From assembly GCF_904849725.1 (NCBI RefSeq), contig NC_058519.1:187911703-187975702 (forward strand): a stretch of DNA of 64,000 nt, written 5' to 3'. Within the stretch, counting starts at the first letter, position 1; each line of letters opens with the position of its first letter. The DNA comes from Hordeum vulgare subsp. vulgare (taxonomy: Eukaryota; Streptophyta; Magnoliopsida; Poales; Poaceae). The translations under genes and the position numbers were made by a program. Positions 32,529-43,566 of this stretch are shown one piece after another. Under the pieces are notes generated by a model, which was given only the letters and a program-made list of their open reading frames with translations, was not told where the DNA came from and did not search any database.

Positions 32529-32905
32529 CGATGATCGACAAGTATAGGGGATCAATCGTAGTCCTTTCGATAAATAAGACTGTCAAACCCAACGAGGAGT
32601 AGAAGGATCTGATAAGTGGTTTTCAGCAAGGAAATATCTGCAACACTGAAATTATCGGTAACAAGTAGTTGTGTGGTGAGATGATTTGTAGCAAGCAACA
32701 AGTAACAGAAGTAGCAACGATGCAGCAAAGTGGCCCAATCCCTTTTGTAGGAACGGACAAGCCTGGACAAAGTCTTATCGGAAGAAAAACGCTCCCGAGG
32801 AAACACGGGAATTTCTGTCATGCTAGTTTCATCATGTTCATATGATTCGCTTTGTTTACTTTGATAGTTTGATATGCGGGTGGACCGGTGCTTGGGTACT
32901 GCCCT
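32529..32905 (-). repeat. TE6 5' LTR, truncated
   Basis: It matches 24049-24427 of the 3' LTR up to CTTGGGTACT (32900). The left copy then continues TCCCTTACTT while this one changes to GCCCTCAGGATACAAAGG, which is gag-coding DNA of TE5. Only the R/U5 end remains and the promoter half is lost. The first base is C instead of the expected T of TG. Confidence 0.85.
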
Positions 32906-32948
32906 CAGGATACAAAGGTTCCTGGGTCAATCTACCGCCTCTAGTGAC
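32906..32948 (-). pseudogene. TE5 gag fragment left of TE7
   Basis: The minus strand encodes RGGRLTQEPLYPEG-like sequence that joins in frame to the gag piece right of TE7 (LNDNSVRVV at about 39800) once TE7 and one GTGAC are removed. The left edge is the TE6 deletion junction at about 32901-32906. Confidence 0.75.
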
Positions 32949-34469
32949 TGATACGTCTCCAACGTATCTATAATCTTTGATGGTTTCATGCTATTATCTT
33001 GTCAAACTTTGGATGTTTTGCATGCCTTTTATTTATTTTTTGGTACTAACTTATTAACTCAGTGCCAAGTGTCAGTTCCTGTTTTTCCATGTTTTTGACC
33101 CCTTTCAGAGGAGATTTTGAAACGGAGTCCAAACGGAAGAAAATCCCCGGAAAGATTTTTTCTGGAACGGAAGAAGATCGGGGAGCTTGGGAGCCAAGCC
33201 CCAACCCCGCGTCCAGGGGGAGGGCGCGCCATCCAGGCTTGTGGCCCCCTGAGCGTCCTATGACCTAGGGGTTGCGCCTTTATATTCCCTAAAAATCCCA
33301 AAAATATCAGGAGATCATGAAAAGTACTTTTCCGCTGCTGCAAGCTTTTGTCTCCGCAAGATCCCATCTGGGGCACGTTCTGGTGCCCTGCCGGAGGGGG
33401 GATTCGGACATGGACGGCTTCTTCGTCAACACCATGACCTCTCCGATGATGCGTGAGTAGTTCACCATAGACCTACGGGTCCATGGTTAGTAACTAGATG
33501 GCTTCTTCTCTCTCTTGGATCTTCAATACAAAGTTCTCCATGATCTTCATGGAGATCTATCCGATGTAATATTATTTTGCAGTGTGTTTGTCGAGATCCG
33601 ATGAATTGTGGATTTATAATCATATTATCTATGAATATTATTTGAGTTTCTTCTGATCTCTCTTATGCATGATTTCATATCCTTGTAATTCTCTTCGAGT
33701 TGTGGGTTTTGTTTGGCCAACTAGATCTATGATTCTTGCAATGGGAGAAGTGCTTGGTTTTGGGTTCATACCATGCGGTGACCTCACCCAATGACAGAAG
33801 GGGTAGCGAGGCACGCATTGTGTTGTTGCCATCAAGGGTAAAAAGATGGGGTTTTGATCATTGGTTTGTGATTATCCCTCTACATCATGTCACCTTGCTT
33901 AAAGCATTACTCTATTCGTCATGAACTCAATACACTAGATGCATGCTGGATAGCGGTCGATCTGTGGAGTAATAGTAGTAGATGCAGAAAGTATCTGTCT
34001 ACTTGTCTCGGACGTGATGCCTATATGTATGATCATTGCCTTAGATATCGTCATGACTTTGTGCGGTTCTATCAATTGCTCGACAGTAATTTGTTCACCC
34101 ACTGTGATACTTGCTATTTTGAGAGAAGCCTCTAGTGAACACTATGGCCCCCAGGGTTTACTCCACACCATATTTTCAGCCTTACACTTTTAACTTTGTT
34201 GCACTCTCCGCCTTCAGATCTCACTTTGCAAACAATCTTGAAGGGATTGACAACCCCTTTGAAGCGTTGGGTCCAAGCTTGTTTGTGCTTGCGCAGGTAC
34301 TCTGGACTTGACGAGACCCTCCTTCTGGATCGATACCTTGGTTCTCAAACTGAGGGAAATACTTACTGCTCCTGTGCTACATCACCCTTTCCTCTTCAAG
34401 GGAAAAACCAACGCAAGCCCAGCCTCTATGAACGTGTCAAATTCTGGCGCTGTTGTCTGTGGGATAGCA
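32949..34469 (+). repeat. TE7 5' LTR
   Basis: It starts TGATACGTCTCCAACGTATC with perfect 7-base inverted arms and ends GGGATAGCA, 1521 bp. A TATA-like TTTATATTCCC lies near 33280. Relative to the 3' LTR it lacks about 30 bases near 33205, which removes the left arm CCACAAGCC of the U3 hairpin. The right arm GGCTTGTGG (33236-33244) is kept. Confidence 0.92.
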
Positions 34470-34479
34470 GAAGAATTTC

Positions 34480-34497
34480 TGGAACCGTTGCCAGGGA
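34480..34497 (+). promoter_or_regulatory. TE7 primer binding site, degenerate tRNA-Asp type
   Basis: It reads TGGAACCGTTGCCAGGGA, 15 of 18 matches to the tRNA-Asp complement seen exactly in TE6. It starts 11 bases after the LTR. Confidence 0.7.
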
Positions 34498-34716
34498 GGA
34501 AGATCAAGTCAAGAACTCATCCAAGTAGGTGTCGCAAACTCATCTCTTGCATTTACGTTGTTTGCCAGTTGCCTCTCGTTTTCCTCTCCCCCACTTCACA
34601 ATTTTCCTTTTTTGTGTGCCTTTTTCGTTCGCCCTTTCTCTCACTTTCTTTCTATTCGCTTGTGCGCTATGTGCCTTCAATATGCTTGCATCTTCGCTTG
34701 CTGAAAATCTATTGAT

Positions 34717-35493
34717 ATGGATCCTCATCCCCATGGTAATCTCTTTAAGAGATCCAATTATGTTGATCCAATTGCTAGTGATTTGAGTGCACTTGACTAT
34801 CTTTATGGAGTTTTGCTTGAGATGCGTGAATCTGAAAATCGTGATGAATAAATTCATGAAGTGATTCACGAGGGCTCCTTGAATGAAAAGCATGATTGCA
34901 ATGGTTTCACTATAAACTCTATTAGTGACAATCATGCTAAAAATATGCAAAACCCTAAGCTTGGGGATGCTAGTTTTGCTATGTCCACTACTTGTTGCAA
35001 TGATCGTGATCGGGGTAATGATTTTTCTTATGATCATGAAAATTTGTTTAAGCCTCATGATGAATATGATGTTTGCAATAAGATTGAAAGTGGGTTTGGA
35101 GAAGTCATCACTTTAGGTGATGATAATCCCACTATTTTTGAAGAGCTTCAACTTTGCATGCATGTGGATCATGAAAAGAATACCCTTTGTGATAGCTATT
35201 TTGTTGAGTTTGATTATGATCCCACATGTAATTGCTATAAGAGAGGAAAATATTGTGGTAGAAACTTTCATGTAACCAAATTACCTCTCGTTATGTGGAG
35301 ATTGCTATTGTCTCTTTCTTCTTCCTTGCATATGACAGCTATTGGTTGTCTTGACAATTTTTTCCCTATAAAATGCCTATGCATAGGAAGTATGTTAGAC
35401 TTAGATGTGATTTTCACATGTTTCATGATGCTCTCTTCGTGTCCGATTGCTATCTTTTATGTGAGCGTCATTGAAATATCAATGCCTAGCTAA
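34717..35493 (+). pseudogene. TE7 single ORF (non-autonomous element protein)
   Basis: ATG at 34717 (MDPHPHGNLFKRSNY) opens a frame interrupted once by TAA at 34849-34851 and then open to 35493. It is acidic and Asn/His-rich. The C-terminal half carries HVDHEKNTLCDSYFVEF and RGKYCGRNFHVTKLPL, which corresponds to the C-terminal half of the TE1 ORF (4670-5365). Unlike TE1 there is no capsid domain in front. Just after the stop the sequence TTGGGAGGCAACCCAA (near 35517) could form a short hairpin. I do not know its function. Its persistence in both short elements is the only hint that it matters. Confidence 0.55.
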
Positions 35494-38227
35494 GGGCGTT
35501 AAACAATAGCGCTTGTTGGGAGGCAACCCAATGAATTTATATTTTTCTTTCTGTTTTGTTGCGTCCACACTTTCATAATTCTGTTGTGATTGTGTTTTTT
35601 GTGTTCTTTTTTGTGTTTGAGCCAAGCAAAGACTTTATGACTAGTCTTGGTAATGATTGTTTGATCCTGCTGGAAAAAGACAGAAACTTTTCGCTCACGA
35701 GATGATTTTTCATTTTTATTCAGAAAGAGATTTTGAGTTGATTCTTTCTGCTTTTGATTGATATGCTTTTTGGCCAGGCCGTCGTAATTGTTCAGATTTG
35801 TTTAGGTACCAGAAGTATACGAAGTATACAGATTGCTACAGACTGGTCTGTTTTTGACAGATTCTGTTTTTGTTGAGTTGGTTGCTTGTTTTGATGAAAT
35901 TGTGGTTAGTATCGGGGGGTACTAGCCCTGGAAAAGTGAGAATGTAGTAGCCCATCATCAATATAGATGGAATTCAAGTTTGCTACAGTACCAAAAGAAG
36001 TGGTAGTTTGTTATCTTGTACTAAGTTACCACAAGTTTCTGTTTAAGTTTTGTGTTGTGAAGTTTTCATGTTTTGGGTGATGTTCTCATGGACAAAGAGA
36101 TAAGGAGTGGAAAGAGCTCAAGCTTGGGGATTCCCAAGGCGTCCCAAGCCAAATTCCAGGACACCAAAAATCCTGAGCTTGGGGATGCCCCGGGAAGGCA
36201 TCCCCTCTTTCGTCTTCAATCCATCGGTAACATTACTTGGAGCTATATTTTTATTCACCACATGATATGTGTTTTCCTTGGAGCGTCTTGTATCTTAGGA
36301 GTCTTTTCTTTTTGTTGTGTCACAATCATCCTTGTTGCACACCTTTTTGAGAGAGAGAGAGACATGCACTCATCGTGATTTTGCTAGAATGCTCATAATG
36401 CTTCACTTATATCTTTTGAGCTAGATACTTTTGCTCTAGTGCTTCACTTATATCTTTTGAGCTAGATACTTTTGCTCTAGTGCTTCACTTATATCTTTTG
36501 AGCTAGATACTTTTGCTCTTGTGCTTCACTTATATATTTAGAGCACGACGGTGCGTGATTTGGTAGTTGGCTTATGCTATGAAAGTAGTCCCAAATGTGC
36601 TAGGTACCCAAAGAGGATGCAAAAACCTCCATCTTCATGTGCATTGAGTAGAAAGAGAAGTTTCGATTCCTCCCAATTAGTTTTGAGACGTGGATTCGGT
36701 AATATTGAGAGTTATGTTAGTAGGGTGTTGTGAATCTGAAGATACTTGTGTTGGAGTTAGTGATTCCCGTAGCATGCACGTATGGTGAACCGCTATGTTA
36801 GGAAGTCGGAGAATAATTGATCTATTCATTGTCATCCATTGTGTTGTGGTCGGGATCGCGCGATGGTTTACACCTACCAACCCGTCCCCTCGGAGTATGT
36901 GTTTATCACTTTGTTTTGATTACTAATAAAACTTTCGCAATAAGTATGTGAGTTCTTCATGACTAATGTGAGCCCATGGTATAGATGCACTGTCACCTTG
37001 CACCATTGCTAGCCTCTCTAGTGCCGTACAATTCTTGCCGGTGCACAAACCGACAAAATTCCTTCCTCAAAACAGCCACCATACCTACCTACTATGGCAT
37101 TTTCATAGCCATTCCGAGATATATTGCCATGCAACTCCCACCATTCCCTCTCATGACTTGTGTCGTCACTCTCATATTGCCACTTCATGATCGTAAGATA
37201 GCTAGTGAGATGTTTCAACGTCATACGCCATGCTAGATCGTTGCACATCCCGGTACACTGCCGGAGGCATTTCCTATGGAGTCATCATCATTGTGATCTT
37301 TGAGCTATGAGTAAATAAAAGTGTGATGATCATCATTATTAGAGCATTGTCCCATGTGAGGAAAAAAAGAGGCCAAAGAGCCCAAAAACAAAAAAAAAGA
37401 AAAGAAAAGAAAAGAGGCCTAAGAGCCCAAATGAAAAAAAGAAAAGAGAGAAAAAGAGAGAAGGGACAATGCTACTATCTTTTTCCACACTTGTGCTTCA
37501 TGTTAGCACCATGTTCTTCATGATTGAGAGCTTCTTGCTTTGTCACTACCATATGCTAGTGGGAATCTTCATTTTATAACTTGGCTTGTATATTCAAATG
37601 ATGGGCTTACTCAAAATTGCCCTAGGTCATCGCGAGAAAGCAAGTTGGATGCACACCCACTAGTTTTCCTTTTGAGCTTTCACATACTTATAGCTCTAGT
37701 GCATCTCTTGTATGGCAATCCCTACTCATTCACATTGATATCTATTAATGGGCATCTTTGTAGCCTATTGATACGTCGAGTCAGTGTGACCATCTCCTCC
37801 TTTTTTGTATCACAACCAACACCACACTCTATTCCACCTATAGTGCTATATCCATGGCTCGCGCTCATGTATTGCATGATAGTTATAAAAAGTTTGAGAA
37901 AGTAAGAGTGCGAAAACAATTACTTGGCCAATTCCGGGGTTGTGCATGATTTACATTAGTTGTGTGAGGATGATGGAGCATAGCTAGACTATATGATTTT
38001 GTAGGCATAACTTTCTTTAGCCTTGTTATTTTGAAAGTTCATGATTACTTTACTAGTTTGCTTGAAGTATTACTGTTTTCATGTCAATAGAAAACTATTG
38101 CTTTGAATCGTACGGATCTGAACATTCATGCTACGTGAAAGAAGTTGCAAAGGACAACTATGCTAGGTAGCATTCCACATCAAAAATTCATTCTTTATCA
38201 CTTCCCTACTCGAGGACGAGCAGGAGT
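35494..38227 (+). other. TE7 internal non-coding region
   Basis: About 2.7 kb contain no domain-bearing ORF. Present are a 41-bp tandem repeat (36399-36543), a purine-rich tract (37360-37470) also found in TE1, and the sequence AAGCTTGGGGATTCCCAAG near 36120. The last 16 bases before the 3' LTR are the polypurine tract GAGTTAAGCTTGGGGATGCT. Confidence 0.6.
36399..36543 (+). repeat. 41-bp tandem repeat, 3.5 copies
   Basis: Units start at 36399, 36440, 36481 and 36522 with TGCTTCACTTATATCTTTTG. The first three copies are nearly identical and the fourth is partial. There is no ORF through it. Confidence 0.9.
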
Positions 38228-38243
38228 TAAGCTTGGGGATGCT

Positions 38244-39794
38244 TGATACGTCTCCAACATATCTATAATTTTTGCTGGTTTCATGCTATTATCTTGTCAA
38301 ACTTTGGATGTTTTGCATGCCTTTTATTTATTTTTTAGGACTAACTTATTAACTCAGTGTCAAGTGCCAGTTCCTGTTTCTTCCATGTTTTTGACCCCTT
38401 TCAGAGGAGATTTTGAAACAGAGTCCAAACGGAAGAAAATCCCCGAAAAGATTTTTTCTGGAATGGAAGAAGATCGGGGAGCTTGGGAGTCAAGGCAGGG
38501 GAGCCCCAGGGGCCCCACAAGCCCCCACCCCGCGGCCAGGGGGGAGGCCGCGCCATCCAGGCTTGTGGGCCCCCTGAGCGTCCCCTGACCTAGGGGTTGC
38601 GCCTATATATTCCCTAAAAATCCCAAAAAAATCACGAGATCATCGAAAGTACTTTTCCGCCGCCGTAAGCTTCTCTCTCCGCAAGTTCCCACATGGGGCA
38701 TGTTCTGGTGCCCTGCCGGAGGGTGCATTTGTATACGGAGGGCTTCTTCATCAACACCATGACCTCTCTGATGATGCGTGAGTAGTTCACCATAGACCTA
38801 CGGGTCCATAGTTAGTAACTAGATGGCTTCTTCTCTCTCTTGAATCTTCAATACAAAGTTCTCCATGATCTTCATGGAGATCTATTCGATGTAATATTCT
38901 TTTGCGGTGTGTTTGTCGAGATAAGATGAATTGAGGTTTTATGATCAGATTATCTATGAATCTTATTTGAGTTTCTTCTGATCTCTCTTATGCATGATTT
39001 CATATCCTTGTAATTCTCTTCGAGTTGTGGGTTTTGTTTGGCCAACTAGATCTATGATTCTTGCAATGGGAGAAGTACTTGGTTTTGGGTTCATACCGTG
39101 CGGTGACCTCAACCAGTGACAGAAGGGTTAGCGAGGCACGCATCGTGATTTTGCCATCAAGGGTAAAAAGATGGGGTTTTCATCATTGGTTTGAGATTAT
39201 CCCTCTACATCGTGTCACCTTGCTTAAAGTGTTACTCTGTTCGTCATGAACTCAATACACTAGATGCATGATGGATAGCGGTCGATGTGTGGAGTAATAG
39301 TAGTAGATGCAGAAAGTATCGGTCTACTTGTCACGGACGTTATGCCTATATGTATGATCATTGCCTTAGATATCGTCATGACTTTGCGCGGTTCTATCAA
39401 TTGCTCGACAGTAATTTGTTCACCCACCGTGATACTTGCTATTTTGAGAGAAGCCTCTAGTGAACAGTATGGCCCCCAGGGTCTACTCCACACCATATTT
39501 TCAGCCTTACACTTTTTACTTTGTTGCACTCTCCGCCTTCAGATCTCACTTTGCAAACAATCTTGAAGGGATTGACAACCCCTTTGAAGCGTTGGGTGCA
39601 AGCTTGATTGTGTTTGCGGAGGTACTCTGGACTTGAGGAGACCCTCCTTCTGGATCAATACCTTGGTTCTCAAACTGAGGGAAATACTTAGTTTTCCTAT
39701 GTTGCATCACCCTTTCCTCTTCAAGGAAAAAACCAACGCAAGCCCAGCCTGTGTCAACGTGTCAATTTCTGGCGCTGTTGTTTGTGGGATAGGA
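38244..39794 (+). repeat. TE7 3' LTR
   Basis: It starts TGATACGTCTCCAACATATC and ends GGGATAGGA (the final CA of the 5' copy has become GA), 1551 bp. It keeps the full U3 hairpin, CCACAAGCC (38515-38523) with GGCTTGTGG (38560-38568), about 35 bp upstream of the TATA box CTATATATTCCC at 38603-38614. Confidence 0.92.
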
Positions 39795-41383
39795 GTGACG
39801 ACTCTAACAGAATTGTCATTCAGCTCATTGAGCAAGTCATTATGAGCTTTAAGTACTTGTTCTACTTGAATAGTAACCATAGAGGCATGCTTACTCAAGA
39901 GCTTAAGATCATTGACATTTCTGTCCACACAAGCACTTAAATGACTAAGCATACGAGCATTCTGTTCCAATCGTCTGCTAACATAATCATTGAAACTTTG
40001 TTGTTTGGCAACAAAGTTTTCAAATTCATCCAGGATAAGCTAGCGGGGTTATCAAAAGGAATATCACTCTCATTGAATATACAAAGAGAATTTACTTCTA
40101 CTACCTGTATCGGGTTATCAAGACCATGGATCTCTTCGATAGGTGGTAGATTTTTGACATCTTCAGATTTAATGCCTTTCTCTTTCATAATTTCTTAGCT
40201 TCTTGCATATCTTCGGGACTGAGGAATAGAATACCTCTTTTCTTCGGAGTTGGCTTAGGAGGTGGTTCGGGAATAGTCCAAGCATTCTCATTGCACAAGA
40301 TATTATTCAATAGGTTCTCAGCTTGTTCTATGGCTTTGTTCCCTAAAAACACAACTGGCATAACTATCTAGGTGGTCTCAAGAAGCATCGGTAAGTCCAT
40401 TATAGAAGATATCAAGTATTTCATTCTTCTCGAGAGGGTGATCACGCAAAGCATTTAGTAGCTGGACGAGCCTCCCCAAGCTTGTGGGAGACTCTCTTCC
40501 TCAACTTGTGCAAAGTTGTATATTTCCTGCAAGGCAGCTTGCTTCTTATGGGCAGGGAAATATTTTTCAGAGAAGTAGTAGACCATATACTAGGGGCTAC
40601 GCACTTAACCAGGAGCAAGAGGAGTGAACCAAGTCTTAGCATCATCCTTTAGCGAGAAAGGAAACAACTTGAGGATATAGTAGTGGCGGATCTTTTCCTC
40701 ACTAGTGAATAGGGTGGCTATATCGTGCAGTTTGGTAAGATGGGCTACAACCGTTTCAGACTCATAACCGTGAAAAGGATCAGATTCGACCAGAGTGATT
40801 AACTCAGGGTCGACAGAGAATTCATAATCCTTATCAGTCACAAAGATAGGCGAAGTAGCAAACTTCGGGTCGTATTTCATCCTAGCGTTTAGAGATTTTT
40901 CTTTCCACTTGCGTAGTAAATTCTCAACATCATAGCTCTCCTTACACGAAGAAAGTCCTCAGCTATCTCTCCCTCCATAACATAACACTCATGCATATCA
41001 GGCAATTCATATCTAGGAGATATAGTTCTAGCAGTCAAAATAGCAGGTTCTACTTCAATAGTATAATCAGTTTCAGAAGTATCATCACATCTAGCAGCAA
41101 CTCTATCAATTTGTGCATCAAGGAATGCACCAAGTGGCAAAGCAGTATCAAGCATAGCATCATTAGGCAAAGCAGTATCAAGCATAGCATCATCATAAGC
41201 ATCATGGGCAGCAGAAGTAGCATCATCAAGCACAGGCGACATATCAAGATTTCTAGCAGGAGGTGGTGTCGTAAACTTACTCATAAGCGAAGGTGAATCA
41301 AGTGCAGAGCGAGATGGAAGTTCCTTACCTGTCCTCGTAGTTGAGGGCATGACTTTAGTTCTTGTATCTCTCACATTCTTCAT
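39795..41383 (-). pseudogene. TE5 gag
   Basis: ATG at 41383 (MKNVRDTRTKVMP) begins a frame to 40889. A frameshift leads to 40880-40605 with the capsid core (SDPFHGYESETVVAHLTKLHDIATLF in part, then LKLFPFSLKDDAKTWF), followed by more shifts and stops through 39800. DNA encoding AMLDTALP is duplicated in tandem (about 41125-41195). The frame continues across TE7 into 32906-32948. It is the Athila-type capsid precursor. The N-terminal third is low-complexity Ala/Asp/Thr-rich sequence without recognisable domains. Confidence 0.85.
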
Positions 41384-41433
41384 AGTGACCAGCAGACGTA
41401 AATCCCAAGTGACTCAGAGAATATAGTTGTGCT

Positions 41434-41451
41434 TCCCCGGCAACGGCGCCA
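41434..41451 (-). promoter_or_regulatory. TE5 primer binding site, tRNA-Asp
   Basis: An exact 18-base match to the tRNA-Asp complement on the minus strand, 11 bases from the 5' LTR at 41463, identical to that of TE6. Confidence 0.92.
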
Positions 41452-41462
41452 GAAAATAGTCT

Positions 41463-42882
41463 TGATAACCCACAAGTATTGGGGATCGCAACAGTTTTTG
41501 AGGGTAGAGTATTCAACCCAAATTTATTGATTCGACTCAAGGGGAAGCCAAAGAATATTATCAAGTATTAGCAGTTGAGTTGTCAATTCAACCACACCTG
41601 AAAGATTTAGTATCTGCAACAAAGTATCAGTAGCAGAGTAGTATGATAGAATCAATAGCAACAGTAACGAGTAGCAGCAAAGTGACAGGAGTAGCAACAG
41701 AGTAACAGTAGCAGCAGCAACAGCAGTAGCGGCAAAGTAACATAGCAAGGACGAGTAGTAAAAGACTCGTAGGCATTGGATCGGTGATGGATGATTATGC
41801 CGGATGTGATTCATCATGCAACAGTTATAACACGGAGAGATAAGTAACTAGCTCTAGTTCGTCAATCTAATGTAGGCATGTATTCCGTATGTAGTCATAC
41901 GTGCTTAGGGAAAAGAACTTGCATGCCATCTATTGTCCATCCCTCCCGTGGCAGCGGGGTCCTGATGGAAACTACTGGATATTAAGGTTCTCCTTTTAAT
42001 AAAGAACCGGACCAACGCATTAACACTTGGTGAATACATGAACTCCTCATACTATGGTCATCTCCGGGAGCGGTTACGGCTATTGTCACTCCGGGGTTGC
42101 CAGGTCATAACACATAGTAGGTGACTACAACTTGCAAGATAGGATCAAGAACACACATATATTGGCGACAACATAATAGGTTCAGATCTGAAATCATGGC
42201 ACTCGGGCCCTAGTGACAAGCATTAAGCATGGCAAAGTAGTAGCAACATCAATCTCCGAACATAGTGGATACTAGGGATCAATCCCCGTCAAAACTACCT
42301 CGATTACATGATAGATCTCATACAACCCATCACCGTCCAGCAAGCCTACAATGAGATTACTTACGACCGGTGAAGAGCATCATGGAATTGGCGATGAAGG
42401 AAGGTTGATGATGACAATGGCAACGATTTCCCCTCTCTGGAGCCCAAAACGGACTTCAGATCTGCCCTCTAGAGGAAGAATATGAGGTGGCGGCGCCTCC
42501 GTATCGTAAAACGCGATGAACTCTTCTCCTTGATTTTTTTCCAGACGAAAGGGACTAAATAGACCTGAGATTGGAGGCGGTGGAGTTTTTTGGGGACCAC
42601 AAGCCTGCCAGGCGCTGCCAGGGGGGGCGCCTGGTGGGCTTGTGGGCTCCACGCTCCACTTCCTCCGCTGATTCTTGCACCAGTATTTTTTATATATTCC
42701 ACAAAAATTCTCCTTAAATTTTCAGGTCATTCCGAGAACTTCTATTTCTGCGCAAAAACAACACCATGACAATTCTGGTGAAAACAACGTTAGTCCGGGT
42801 TAGTTCCATTCCAATCATGCAAATTAGAGTCCAAAACAAGGGCAAAAGAGTTCGGAAAATTAGATACGACGAAGACGTATCA
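41463..42882 (-). repeat. TE5 5' LTR
   Basis: It begins TGATAACCCACAAG and ends GAAGACGTATCA, 1420 bp, closely matching 18875-20297. The U3 hairpin has perfect arms CCACAAGCC (42597-42605) and GGCTTGTGG (42637-42645). CCCCA follows as the target duplication. Confidence 0.92.
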
Positions 42883-42887
42883 CCCCA

Positions 42888-43041
42888 TCATTAGCCCCCA
42901 AATGGATCGGGGTTCAAGTGAAAAAGGGTCGATGCAGGTTCTGATAGGACACACAGATCCTGAATGCATTTTAGGGCTTCATAGAAGTATGTGTCGATTG
43001 AAGTCTTTGTCATTCACCGTGACCGATTCTGTCTTGACATG
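42888..43041 (-). mobile_element. TE4 fragment between TE5 and TE8, with polypurine tract
   Basis: Bases 42888-42890 complete the TE4 LTR. On the minus strand 42891-42905 reads CCATTTGGGGGCTAA, a polypurine tract next to the LTR. The rest lies upstream of the TE4 antisense gene and joins 56844 across TE8 once one ACATG is removed. Confidence 0.65.
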
Positions 43042-43529
43042 TGTTGGGGATATTACCTGTTAATGACCCGCCCTAGTTGGGCCGGGTTACCAATCAGGCG
43101 ATTCACCCAAACAATTATTTGGGCCTTGTCCTGGCCGGATCAAGGTTGTATGACGGTTTATGATTTCTGGAAGGTCTCCAAGCTTTGGCAGACGGCGACT
43201 TAGAGACCACAGGGGTCACGATTTGTAGGAAGGAAGGCACGTTTGTAAACCCTAGGGGTTTGACCTGTATATAAAGGCAAGTCTCAGGGGAGGAGAGGGC
43301 AGGTTAGAAATCATCGAGTGCTAGGTTAGGCGAGTTACGCCCTCCTTGTAATCGAAACCACATCAATACAAACCAAAGCAGGACGTAGGCCTTTACCTCC
43401 TCACGTGGGGCCGAACCTGGGTAAATCACCGTGTCTCTCCCGCTTAACCCCTTTGAGTCGCCACCAAGGTGCGATGGCTCCAGTACTAAGTCCTTTCACG
43501 AGGACATCTGCCGTGAAAAAACCACGACA
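43042..43529 (+). repeat. TE8 5' LTR
   Basis: It starts TGTTGGGGATATTACC and ends AAAACCACGACA. A TATA-like CTGTATATAAAGG lies near 43267-43279. It is the same length as the 3' copy. Confidence 0.95.
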
Positions 43530-43531
43530 GT

Positions 43532-43549
43532 TGGCTCCCACCGTGGGGC
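43532..43549 (+). promoter_or_regulatory. TE8 primer binding site, tRNA-Lys type
   Basis: TGGCTCCCACCGTGGGGC matches the complement of the 3' end of plant tRNA-Lys(CUU) with CCA at 17 of 18 positions. It lies two bases after the LTR. This distinguishes TE8 from the tRNA-Asp elements. Confidence 0.8.
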
Positions 43550-43566
43550 CTACGCACGGTGGAGTT

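Larger units (their letters stand above)
24049..32905 (-). mobile_element. TE6: Athila-like retrotransposon with full gag-pol remains, nested in TE5
   Basis: It has a complete 3' LTR (24049-25481), a third ORF, pol, gag, a perfect tRNA-Asp primer site and only the first 377 or so bases of the 5' LTR (32529 to about 32905). After that the sequence is TE5 gag, so about 1 kb of LTR is gone and no target duplication can be tested. The left flank would give TTGAT (24044-24048). RT motifs (HCVPKKGG, FMDDF) fit the Athila lineage. Confidence 0.9.
32949..39794 (+). mobile_element. TE7: non-autonomous Athila-like retrotransposon, complete
   Basis: Both LTRs are present (32949-34469 and 38244-39794), flanked by the 5-base direct repeat GTGAC (32944-32948 and 39795-39799). 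The internal region is 3.8 kb with a tRNA-Asp-like primer site, one ORF (34717-35493) and a polypurine tract at 38228-38243. It has no capsid, protease or polymerase domain. It is related to TE1 and would depend on proteins of a full element such as TE6. Confidence 0.93.
18875..42882 (-). mobile_element. TE5: Athila-like LTR retrotransposon carrying nested TE6 and TE7
   Basis: LTRs at 18875-20297 and 41463-42882 are flanked by the direct repeat CCCCA (18870-18874 and 42883-42887). A tRNA-Asp primer site is at 41434-41451 and a polypurine tract at 20298-20312. Internal coding remains are gag (39795-41383 with a small piece at 32906-32948) and a third ORF (22249-23321). Protease, RT, RNase H and integrase of TE5 itself are absent. 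They were probably lost in the deletion that also truncated TE6. Confidence 0.9.

Noticed and set aside
36399..36543. Regulatory enhancer array in TE7
   Set aside because: A recent 41-bp duplication is enough to explain it; no conserved binding site stands out and TE1 lacks it.
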